Assembly (NCBI GenBank): GCA_023384005.1
Contig: JAHDXY010000007.1
Coordinates: 1 to 40,247, forward strand
Direction of reading: 5' to 3'
DNA length: 40,247 bases
Source of the DNA: Burkholderiaceae bacterium
Lineage (GTDB): Bacteria; Pseudomonadota; Gammaproteobacteria; Burkholderiales; Burkholderiaceae_E
Shown here: one piece after another, positions 16,518 to 23,630 of the stretch
How the letters are laid out: each line of letters opens with the position of its first letter
How positions within the stretch are numbered: the stretch's first letter is position 1
Notes under the pieces: generated by a model
The model's database searches: none
Seen by the model: the letters and a program-made list of their open reading frames with translations, nothing else
Told to the model about the DNA's origin: nothing
Program-made: the position numbers and the translations under genes

Positions 16518-17384
16518 TTACTGCGTGAGCGCGGTTCGCCTGTCCGCACTCGAACAAGGAAATCCGTAGAGCGCGGCAGGGTTGCCCGCAAGAACTCGCT
16601 CCCAGGACTGCTTACCCGTCCACGAATGGAGGAGATCGAGCAGTTGTGCTTCAGAGGGTTTCTCGGCACGGCCCGGGTGCGGCCAGTTGGTTGCCCAAAC
16701 CATGCGCTCGGGCGAATGCCGCAGCAGCGCGCAAGCGAGCGCGGCGACGTCGGCGTATTCGGGGGGACCGGTTCGCGACGTCTCGTACGGTGCTGACAAC
16801 TTGACCCAGACGCGACCAGAGTCGAGCAATCGCAAGAGCGCCTGAAACGACGGATGCCCGGTGTCGACTGGTTCGAGGAACTTCCCGACGTGATCGATGA
16901 CGACCGGACAAGGGAGCGACTCCAGCAAACGGGCTCGTTGCGCAAGCTCGCCGCCGTCGAGTTGAACCTGCATGTGCCAGCCGAGCCCCGCGATGCGCCG
17001 GGCGAGCGGTTCCAGCTCGTCCCACGCGAGCACGCCGCCGGGGAGCATGAACGCACGCGCGCCGCAAACTCCGCTCCTGTCGAGCATCCGAAGTTCGGCG
17101 ATCGGCGTTCGCGGCGCCACGACTGCAACGCCACGGGCACCGGTGCCGATCTGTGCCATGCCTTCGAGCATGCATCGATTGTCGAAACCATAGAGAATCG
17201 ATTGCACGGCCACGACACGCGTGTGTCCCAGGCGCTGCATCAGCTCGCGGTACTCGGCCGCGCTGCCTCGTTGCGCGGCCAGCCCCGCGTCGGCGCGCGG
17301 CACGTACTCTCTCGGGTCGCCATAGAAGTGCACGTGGCAGTCGCAAGCGCCGGCCGGGAGCGCGCGTGCCGTGGTCTCGTTCAT
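16518..17384 (-). CDS. Amidohydrolase 2 family protein (2-pyrone-4,6-dicarboxylate lactonase-like)
   Basis: A 288-residue barrel hydrolase. The metal-binding HxH motif is at residues 17-19 (CDCHVHFYGDP). VVIDHVGKF provides the strand-5/6 His, and the C-terminal motif is WATNWPHPG, where many relatives have G-S/T-D-W-P-H, so Asn replaces the Asp. Relatives such as LigI hydrolyse lactones; a sugar lactonase step between a dehydrogenase and a dehydratase would suit this operon (inference). The open frame extends far upstream, but the ATG at 17384 overlaps the preceding stop as ATGA and gives the normal length. Confidence 0.88.
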   Translation of the reverse strand: MNETTARALPAGACDCHVHFYGDPREYVPRADAGLAAQRGSAAEYRELMQRLGHTRVVAVQSILYGFDNRCMLEGMAQIGTGARGVAVVAPRTPIAELRMLDRSGVCGARAFMLPGGVLAWDELEPLARRIAGLGWHMQVQLDGGELAQRARLLESLPCPVVIDHVGKFLEPVDTGHPSFQALLRLLDSGRVWVKLSAPYETSRTGPPEYADVAALACALLRHSPERMVWATNWPHPGRAEKPSEAQLLDLLHSWTGKQSWERVLAGNPAALYGFPCSSADRRTALTQ

Positions 17385-18631
17385 GCCGACATCCGTTCGG
17401 CGGTCCGTTCGCCGCTCAGACGCAGCCGCGTATCGCTTCGCGCGAACAGGACGGGTGAAAGCTCCGTACCCAAGCCTGGTCGTTCGAGCGGATGAACGAA
17501 CCCCGACTCGATCAACGGCAGCTCGTTGACGATCTGTCGATAGAAACCGTGCGTATGACTGCGTACCGTCTCGGCGATCAGGCCGTTCGGCGCGGCGACC
17601 AACATATGGACGTTCGCGATCAGGGTGACGGGCCCGGTGCAGTCGTGCGGCGCGATGCAACGGTCGAATGCTGCCGCCAGGTGCGTGATCCGCTGACCTT
17701 CGGACAGGCCGCCGATCCAGCCGAGGTCGAAGTGCGCCACGTCGAGCGCGCCACGGGTGAAGACCTCGCGATACCAGGGAACGGTGCCAAGGTTCTCGCT
17801 GCCCGCGACACGACCGCGCACTCGCTCGCGGTAGCGTGCGAGATCGTCGAAATTCTGCATCCCTATCGGCTCTTCGTGCCAATAGATGTCGTGCTCGCGC
17901 AGTGCGTCTGCGATCTTCAGCGCTGCGGGCAAGCGCCACAGGCCGTGGTACTCGATCAGGATGTCGATACGATCGCCGACCGCCGCGCGGATCTGCTCGA
18001 TCGGCCACAATCCGGCCGATAGCTCGCGGGCGCTGATGTCGGCACCCTCGTTGCGCAGCGCGAAGACGTCGAATGGCCAGATCTTCATTGCCGTGATGCC
18101 CTCGGCGAGCAGTTCCTGCGCGAGTTGCGCCGGTTCGTAGACCTGCAGGAGCAGGTCCTCGTAGCGGCCGATAGTGGCGGGCGCGCGCACGTCACGCGAC
18201 ACCAACTCGGTGTTGTAGTTGTGCCGCAGCTTGTTGTTGTATTGCCCACCAGCGCAAGTGTTGTAGATGCGCACTCGATCACGCGTGCGACCGCCAAGCA
18301 GCCGGTATAGCGGCACACCGAGATGCTTGCCGTCGAGGTCCCACAACGCGAGGTCGATCGCCGAGTTTCCGCGTACCTCGACGCTTCGGGTCGGGAATCC
18401 GTTGAAGTGGTTGCCGACCTTCGTCGCGAGTTCGTGCATTCGCGCTTCGCGGCACAACGGGTCCTTGCCTATCAGGTGCGGCGCACAGGTTTCATGCACG
18501 TATGCAACTGTCGCCTCGGGATTGCGGAATGTCTCGCCCAACCCGACCAGGCCTTCGTCAGTGTGCAAGAGGACCCAGACAAGGTTTCCGTACTCCTCGA
18601 CCTGAACGGTTTCGAGCCCGACGATCTTCAT
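17381..18631 (-). CDS. Enolase-superfamily enzyme (mandelate racemase/sugar-acid dehydratase-like) 2
   Basis: A 416-residue protein and the first gene of the operon. Lys183 (AMKIWPFD) is the strand-2 base. Metal ligands are Glu227 (IEYHG), Glu253 or Glu254 (WHEEP) and Glu279 (GSEN). Asp302 (HFDLGW) and His329 (APHD) form the opposing dyad. The K-x-W-P and E-Y-H-G motifs resemble mannonate/gluconate-type dehydratases and differ from the K-x-H of the 10994-12163 enzyme, so the two probably act on different substrates or stereocentres. The HHHG loop seen in some families is replaced by APHDCTGP. A good promoter lies 44 bases upstream. Confidence 0.9.
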   Translation of the reverse strand: MKIVGLETVQVEEYGNLVWVLLHTDEGLVGLGETFRNPEATVAYVHETCAPHLIGKDPLCREARMHELATKVGNHFNGFPTRSVEVRGNSAIDLALWDLDGKHLGVPLYRLLGGRTRDRVRIYNTCAGGQYNNKLRHNYNTELVSRDVRAPATIGRYEDLLLQVYEPAQLAQELLAEGITAMKIWPFDVFALRNEGADISARELSAGLWPIEQIRAAVGDRIDILIEYHGLWRLPAALKIADALREHDIYWHEEPIGMQNFDDLARYRERVRGRVAGSENLGTVPWYREVFTRGALDVAHFDLGWIGGLSEGQRITHLAAAFDRCIAPHDCTGPVTLIANVHMLVAAPNGLIAETVRSHTHGFYRQIVNELPLIESGFVHPLERPGLGTELSPVLFARSDTRLRLSGERTAERMSA

Positions 18632-18645
18632 GGATTCCGCTGTGA

Positions 18646-18714
18646 TCGATATCGAATATTACAAGTAGAGGCGGATTGTTAACCAATTGCAGCAATACGT
18701 CAATCCAATGGATT
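18646..18714. promoter_or_regulatory. Inverted repeats, candidate GntR/FCD operators
   Basis: Three dyads occur in the divergent gap (18632-18939): TCGATATCGA (18646-18655, perfect), ATTG-TTAAC-CAAT (18675-18687, containing TTGTTAACCAA, close to but not identical with the FadR-type T-N-G-T-N3-A-C-N-A pattern) and AATCC-AAT-GGATT (18702-18714, perfect). The second covers the -10 and the third overlaps the -35 of the minus-strand promoter. A direct repeat ATGGATTCC occurs at 18630-18638 and 18708-18716. The rest of the gap is AT-rich and otherwise featureless. Confidence 0.45.
18675..18703 (-). promoter_or_regulatory. Promoter of the TRAP/enolase operon
   Basis: On the minus strand TTGACG (complement of 18698-18703) is followed after exactly 17 bases by AACAAT (complement of 18675-18680), five and four of six consensus matches respectively. 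The -10 box lies 44 bases upstream of the start codon at 18631. Both boxes are embedded in inverted repeats described in the next entry, suggesting repression by occlusion. Confidence 0.5.
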
Positions 18715-18939
18715 CCTTATGCGACCGAATCTCGTTGGATCTTGATTTGAGTCATAACTCTCAAGTAACCCTGAATTCGCCCTACGACCGATGCTTTCAG
18801 CGCACTCCCGATAGATCTCATTAATTTTACAACTTTGACCAATTATGCGATTCTTGAGCCGCGCGCCGCGAGCAGGTGGAGCGGCGGATCGCATTCGCAC
18901 CCGAGTCGAATCGAGCGCCCTACTGAAGTGACGAAGACC

Positions 18940-19656
18940 ATGAACCCAAGATCGCCAGCATCGAGGAACGATTCGCCCACCGTCCCCCAAAGGTTGGGCG
19001 ATCAGGTCTACGACGCGTTGGCGGTACAGATTGCCGAGGGTCGCTACCCGGTGGGTAGCCGCTTGCCATCCGAGCTGGATCTCGCGAAGCAATTTGGGGT
19101 GTCGCGACCGGTATTGCGCCAGGCCCTCGCACGCATGCGCTCCGAAGGCCTGGTCGTCGCCCGCCAGGGAGCCGGGAATTTCGTGCGACGCGGGAGCGAA
19201 TCGCAACGGCTGGGTTTCGGACCGCTGCAGAACATCCCGGACGTCCAGCGCTGCCTGGAATTCCGCTGCTGCCTCGAGAGTGAGGCCGCGAGGCGCGCGG
19301 CGATCGCTCACGACGACGAGGCAATCGACAGCATCGCACTCGCGATCAGCGCGATGGAGCGGGCGATCGCCACCGGTAGTTCAGCGGTCGAGGCGGACTA
19401 TGAGTTTCACCTCGCGATCGCGCGCGCAGCGCGCAATCGATTCTTCGTGACAACGCTCGAGGCGTTGAGAGACCAGGTGCAGTTCGGAATCAACCTGTCA
19501 CGCAGTTTCTCTTCGACGCCTATTCATGAACGCCTCGCAAGCGTGCTCGCCGAACACCGGGACATCTACGATGCGATCCGCCGCGGCGATTCGGAACTCG
19601 CCCAACGCGCAGTCAGCCAGCACATCGACGCGGGCATCGCACGGCTGTTCCGTTGA
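18940..19656 (+). CDS. GntR-family regulator with FCD domain (FadR subfamily)
   Basis: A 238-residue regulator. The N-terminal winged helix (residues about 15-80) contains GSRLPSELDLAKQFGVSRPV and VRRGSE. The C-terminal all-helical FCD domain keeps the metal-binding set Asp-x3-His (ADYEFHLAI), a mid-domain His (EHRDIYDAI) and a C-terminal His (QHIDAGIA). It is divergent from the TRAP/enolase operon and almost certainly regulates it; FCD effectors are usually the imported acid or an intermediate. An in-frame GTG at 18928 and a longer frame exist, but neither has a better ribosome-binding site. It also lies upstream of the mutase operon, which it might influence. Confidence 0.9.
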   Translation: MNPRSPASRNDSPTVPQRLGDQVYDALAVQIAEGRYPVGSRLPSELDLAKQFGVSRPVLRQALARMRSEGLVVARQGAGNFVRRGSESQRLGFGPLQNIPDVQRCLEFRCCLESEAARRAAIAHDDEAIDSIALAISAMERAIATGSSAVEADYEFHLAIARAARNRFFVTTLEALRDQVQFGINLSRSFSSTPIHERLASVLAEHRDIYDAIRRGDSELAQRAVSQHIDAGIARLFR

Positions 19657-20001
19657 GCGGATGCGCGGGGATATCGGCGTTCGAATGCAGCGCGGCGTCG
19701 TCGCGGACTCGCCCCGCGCACATTGCGTGACGTGGCCGGTTTGCGCCCGGGGCCGCGAAGAAGCGCGCACAAGGGCCCGCAAGCACCCTCGAGCGGCAAG
19801 AGAGCACGGACGCGACGACTACGCGACTACGCGCGAGGCTCGGGTCAAACACCCGCGGCATTCGAATTCCTAATCCAATTTCATAAGAATTAATCGCTTG
19901 CGATGATGAGTCGTCGCTTTGCATACTCGCTTTGCGTACTCGCCAGGCGCCCTACCGGTGTATCGGCGGGGCTCGATCGAACACGGATCACGGAGGGAGC
20001 A
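19657..20001. other. Leader/promoter gap before the mutase operon, with short repeats
   Basis: A 345-base gap without a supported gene. It holds a tandem 8-mer GACTACGC (19817-19832), an AT-rich patch (19861-19893), a perfect dyad ATCGC-TT-GCGAT (19893-19904) and a tandem 13-mer (19916-19941). No convincing -35/-10 pair was found; the AT-rich patch is the likeliest promoter location. The ribosome-binding site GGAGGG at 19992-19997 serves the mutase ATG at 20002. Confidence 0.5.
19916..19941 (+). repeat. Tandem 13-bp repeat upstream of the mutase gene
   Basis: CGCTTTGCATACT (19916-19928) is followed directly by CGCTTTGCGTACT (19929-19941), one mismatch, and by a partial third unit CGC. It lies about 60 bases before the mutase start and 12 bases after the dyad at 19893-19904, so it could form regulator half-sites on nearly the same helix face. 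Confidence 0.65.
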
Positions 20002-21675
20002 ATGTTGCGCGAGGACTTGAAACTGGCTGAAGCATCGTGGAGGGGCAACCACGCCGAAGAACTGGCCGAAGCAGCGGCGAGGCCGGCAACATGCGAGGAC
20101 GGGCTGCCGCTCAAGGTGGTCTACACACCGCTCGACATCCAGGACGGAACCAGCGTCAACGCTGCTTTCCCGGGCGAATACCCGTATACCCGCGGCAACG
20201 ACGCGACCGGCTACCGCAAGAAGCTCTGGACGATCAGCCACTACGCGGGGTTCGGCAGCCCGCGCGAAACGAACGTCCTGTTCCGCAAGATGATCGACCA
20301 TGGGGACGTGCCGCCGTACATGGCGCTCGATCTGCCGACGCAGCTCGGCCTGGACCCCGACGACCCGATGGCGCTCGGCGAGGTGGGCCTCACCGGCACG
20401 TCGATCGCGTCGCTGCGCGACTGGGAAACGATCTTCGACGGAATCGATCTCGAGAGCACCTTCGTCGGCACGGTGATCAACGCGCCGGCCGCCGTGATCC
20501 TCGCGATGCACATCGTCCTCGCGCAGAAACAGGGCGCCGACCTCGCCAAGGTACGCGGCAACCTGCAGAACGACATCCTCAAGGAGTTCTCGGCGCGCGG
20601 CAATTTCATCTTCCCGGTCGCGCCGTCGCTGCGGCTCGTTACGGACTCCGTCGAGTACTGCGCTCGCCACCTTCCGTCGTTCTGGCCGCTGAACGTGACA
20701 GGTGGGCACTTCGCCGAGGCTGGCGCGGACCGCGTGCACGAGGTGGCATTCGCCTTCGCGGACGCGTTCACCTACATCGAGCGCCTCCTCGCGCGCGGCG
20801 TGCCGATCGACTCGTTCGCCCGGAACATGTTCTTCCTGATGAAGACAAATCACTTCGACCTGTTCGAAGAAGCGGCGAAGTTTCGCGCGATGCGCAAGAT
20901 CTGGGCGACACGATTGCGCGAGCGTTACGGCGCGCGCGACCCCGAGAGCCTCAAGTGCAAGGTGCTCGGCCACAGCGGCGGCTCGCAGATGACCCGCGAG
21001 CGGCCCGAACTCAACATCGCGCGAACGACGCTGGCGTGCCTCGCTGGCGCATTGGGCGGAATCCAGCTCATCGGGCTGCGCACGATGGACGAGGTGTTCG
21101 GTATCCCGACCGAGAAATCCGAGATGATCGCGATCGGCACCCAGCACGTCGTCGCCCACGAAACGGGCGTCCCCGACGTCGTCGATCCGCTGGGCGGCTC
21201 GTGGTACGTCGAGTCGCTCACCCGAGAGTTCGAAACTCGAGTGCACGCGGAACTGGACCGTATCGATGGCGAAGGCGGCGTAGTCCGCGCGATCGAAACC
21301 GGCTCGATTCGGCGCTCGATCGCGCAGGACGCGTACGAGGCGCAACGCGCTGTCGAGCGCGGCACCAAGGTGAAGGTCGGCGTCAACAAGTACCGCATCG
21401 ACGAGGTCGAACCGCCGCGCCGGCCGTACCAGCTCGATCCCGCCGAGGAAGGCCGCCGCGTGGACGAAGTGCGCGCGGTGCGCCAGCAGCGCGACCAAGC
21501 GGCAGTCGAGACGGCGCTCGCGGAACTGCAGCGCGTGGCACGCCTGCCCGAGGGCAGCGATACCAACCTGATGCCGCCGATCATAGAGGCGGTACGCGCA
21601 TACGCCACGATAGGCGAGATCTGCGGCGCACTGAAGCACGTGTTCGGCGAATACGTCGAACGCGGGCGGGTGTGA
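20002..21675 (+). CDS. Adenosylcobalamin-dependent acyl-CoA mutase, large (substrate-binding) subunit
   Basis: A 557-residue protein covering the barrel part of methylmalonyl-CoA mutase, without a B12 domain. Against P. shermanii mutase, by eye and with a constant offset of eight, Tyr81 matches Tyr89, Gln189 matches Gln197, Arg199 matches Arg207 and His236 matches His244. Gly235 stands where Tyr243 is expected. Isobutyryl- and 2-hydroxyisobutyryl-CoA mutases replace the Tyr89/Arg207 pair, so this enzyme may use a substrate with a free carboxylate, while Gly235 could make room for a bulkier group. ATG 20002 has GGAGGG upstream. Partner: the B12 subunit at 21687. Substrate unknown. Confidence 0.9.
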   Translation: MLREDLKLAEASWRGNHAEELAEAAARPATCEDGLPLKVVYTPLDIQDGTSVNAAFPGEYPYTRGNDATGYRKKLWTISHYAGFGSPRETNVLFRKMIDHGDVPPYMALDLPTQLGLDPDDPMALGEVGLTGTSIASLRDWETIFDGIDLESTFVGTVINAPAAVILAMHIVLAQKQGADLAKVRGNLQNDILKEFSARGNFIFPVAPSLRLVTDSVEYCARHLPSFWPLNVTGGHFAEAGADRVHEVAFAFADAFTYIERLLARGVPIDSFARNMFFLMKTNHFDLFEEAAKFRAMRKIWATRLRERYGARDPESLKCKVLGHSGGSQMTRERPELNIARTTLACLAGALGGIQLIGLRTMDEVFGIPTEKSEMIAIGTQHVVAHETGVPDVVDPLGGSWYVESLTREFETRVHAELDRIDGEGGVVRAIETGSIRRSIAQDAYEAQRAVERGTKVKVGVNKYRIDEVEPPRRPYQLDPAEEGRRVDEVRAVRQQRDQAAVETALAELQRVARLPEGSDTNLMPPIIEAVRAYATIGEICGALKHVFGEYVERGRV

Positions 21676-21686
21676 AGGACATGACG

Positions 21687-22097
21687 ATGGACAAACGAGT
21701 GCCCCGAATCCTCATGGGCAAGCCTGGCTTGTGCGGCCACGACCGGGGGATCATGCTCGTAATCATGGCGCTGCGCGATGCGGGCATGGAGGTGATCTAC
21801 TCCGGCCGGCACAATTCGCCCGAGCATCTCGTCGACGTTGCCGTGCAGGAGGACGTCGATGTACTTGGTGTCTCGATCCTCTCCGGCGCCCACATGACGC
21901 TGTGCGCGCGGATCGCGAGCCGCCTGAAGGAGCAGGACGCTGCGGATATCGTCCTCCTCGCCGGCGGTTTCATTCCGCCCGAGGACGTCTCGCGCCTGAA
22001 GGCGCTCGGCGTACGCGAGGTGTTCACGGAGGGCGCGAAGCTCGATGACGTGGTGGCCTTCGTTCGCCGCGCGAGCGAGGAACGGACGCCGGCATGA
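21687..22097 (+). CDS. Adenosylcobalamin-binding small subunit of acyl-CoA mutase
   Basis: A 136-residue B12-binding domain, the size seen in split mutases such as HcmB and IcmB-type small subunits. The family motif D-x-H-x-x-G appears as C16-G-H18-D-R-G21: the His that replaces the cofactor's base is present, but the preceding Asp is Cys (codon TGC). Downstream S-x-L (VSILSG) and GG (LAGGFIPPED) motifs are intact, as is Lys12. ATG 21687 is preferred to the ATG six bases upstream because AAGGA lies seven bases before it. It follows the large subunit by 11 bases, so a complex is expected. Confidence 0.92.
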   Translation: MDKRVPRILMGKPGLCGHDRGIMLVIMALRDAGMEVIYSGRHNSPEHLVDVAVQEDVDVLGVSILSGAHMTLCARIASRLKEQDAADIVLLAGGFIPPEDVSRLKALGVREVFTEGAKLDDVVAFVRRASEERTPA

Positions 22098-23629
22098 ACA
22101 TCTCCGAGTGGCTGGTACGCAATGCCGATCGCGATCCCGACGGCGCCGCGATTCATTTCGAGGGCGACACGATTTCGCACGGCGAACTGCTCGCGCGCGT
22201 CGAGGCGTTCGCCTGCGCGCTCGCAACGTTTGGCGTCCGCCCCGGAGATCGCGTCGGGTTGTTCCTCGAGAACTGCCCGGAGTTCCTGATCGCGCGATGG
22301 GCGGCGATCCGGCTAGGAGCCGCGGCCGCGCCGATGAACGTCATGTTCCAGGCACGCGAGGCGCAGTACGTGCTGAACAACGCGACACCCGGCGTACTCG
22401 TCACCCAGTCCTCGCTGCTGCCGCTTGTCGAGCAGATCTGGCCCGACTGCCCTCACCTCTCGCATCTCGTCGTGTCCGGCGCCGAGATCCACGGTGCGCA
22501 CTCGTTCGCCGCTCTGGAGAGCGCGTACGCGGGGCGAAGCATCGCGCTGCACGACTGTGTCCCGGACGATCTTTGCGACCTGTACTACACCTCTGGCACC
22601 ACCGGACGCCCCAAGGGCGTGATGTGCTCGCACTTCAACTTCGAGAGCCTGCTGCGCTACGAGCAGGTCATATGGGACATGGGCGTGTCCGACCACACCA
22701 TGGTCGCGCTGCCGTTGTTCCACGCGAAGGGCCTCATCATCCCGTGCCTGCTCGCGACCTACGTTGGCTGCCCGCAGACGCTGCTGCGACGTTGGGACAC
22801 GCGCGGCGTGCTGGAGCTGATCGAGCGCAACAAAGTCACCTTCTTCGCCGGCGTGCCGACGATGTACGCCTATCTCAACGCCTTCGACGACGTTGAACGC
22901 TACGATCTGAGCTCGATCCGCATCTGCCGTGTCGGCGGCGCACCGATGCCAGTTGAGATGCACCGCGCGTTCGAAAAGCGCACGGGCGCCGCGATCATCG
23001 AGGGATGGGGTTGCACCGGCTGGACGGGGACGTCGAACCCGCTCGACGGAGAACGGTCGATCGGCTCGATCGGCAAGGCGCTGGGCGAACTGCACCCGTC
23101 GATCCGTTGCGAGATCCGCATCGTCGACGAGACCGGTGAAGACGTGCCCGCCGGCGAGGAAGGCGAGGTCGTCATCCGCGGCGACCAGATCCCCAAGGGC
23201 TTCTGGCGCATGCCGAACAAGACCGCGTCGGACTATCGCGAGGGATGGTTCCACACCGGCGACATCGGTCGCCGCGACGAGCGCGGCTTCATTTACCTCG
23301 TGGGTCGCAAGGACGACCTGATCATCACCTCGGGCTTCAACGTCTACCCGCGCGAAGTCGAGGAGGTTCTGCACGCGCACCCTAGCGTCGCCGACGTCGC
23401 GGTGGTCGGGATGGCCGACGGCGACAAGGGGCAGTCGATCAAGGCCTTCGTCGTGTGCAAGCCCGGAGTGGCCGCGAGCGAGACCGCGCTGGTCGAGTAC
23501 TGCCGCTCGAAACTCGCGAAGTACAAGGCGCCGCGCGCGGTCGAGTTCATCGACGCGCTGCCCAGGACCGCGTCGGGCAAGGTGCAACGGTTCCTGCTCA
23601 CTGGCGGGAACGCCGCACCAAGGAGTTAG
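22094..23629 (+). CDS. AMP-forming acyl-CoA synthetase (ligase)
   Basis: A 511-residue adenylate-forming enzyme. Visible motifs: P-loop YYTSGTTGRPKG, GWGCTGWTG (A5), YREGWFHTGDIG (A7), GRKDDLIITSGFNVYPREVE (A8 hinge) and the C-terminal catalytic Lys496 in PRTASGKVQR. It converts a carboxylic acid, ATP and CoA to acyl-CoA, AMP and pyrophosphate. Its ATG overlaps the small-subunit stop as ATGA, so it probably supplies the mutase's substrate or the CoA ester just before it. A ligase also accompanies the mutase in 2-hydroxyisobutyrate clusters. Chain specificity cannot be read from the sequence. Confidence 0.94.
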   Translation: MNISEWLVRNADRDPDGAAIHFEGDTISHGELLARVEAFACALATFGVRPGDRVGLFLENCPEFLIARWAAIRLGAAAAPMNVMFQAREAQYVLNNATPGVLVTQSSLLPLVEQIWPDCPHLSHLVVSGAEIHGAHSFAALESAYAGRSIALHDCVPDDLCDLYYTSGTTGRPKGVMCSHFNFESLLRYEQVIWDMGVSDHTMVALPLFHAKGLIIPCLLATYVGCPQTLLRRWDTRGVLELIERNKVTFFAGVPTMYAYLNAFDDVERYDLSSIRICRVGGAPMPVEMHRAFEKRTGAAIIEGWGCTGWTGTSNPLDGERSIGSIGKALGELHPSIRCEIRIVDETGEDVPAGEEGEVVIRGDQIPKGFWRMPNKTASDYREGWFHTGDIGRRDERGFIYLVGRKDDLIITSGFNVYPREVEEVLHAHPSVADVAVVGMADGDKGQSIKAFVVCKPGVAASETALVEYCRSKLAKYKAPRAVEFIDALPRTASGKVQRFLLTGGNAAPRS

Positions 23630-23630
23630 C

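Noticed and set aside
18661-18900. FadR consensus site in TTGTTAACCAA
   Set aside because: One of the conserved positions (A of the right half-site) is C, so it is kept only as a general dyad and not as a true FadR site.
19657-20001. Cobalamin riboswitch before the B12-dependent mutase
   Set aside because: No B12-box-like sequence was found by eye; only short repeats and a dyad are visible.
19870-21639. Minus-strand open frame opposite the mutase large subunit
   Set aside because: The plus strand encodes a mutase with conserved active-site residues; the antisense product has no recognisable domain.
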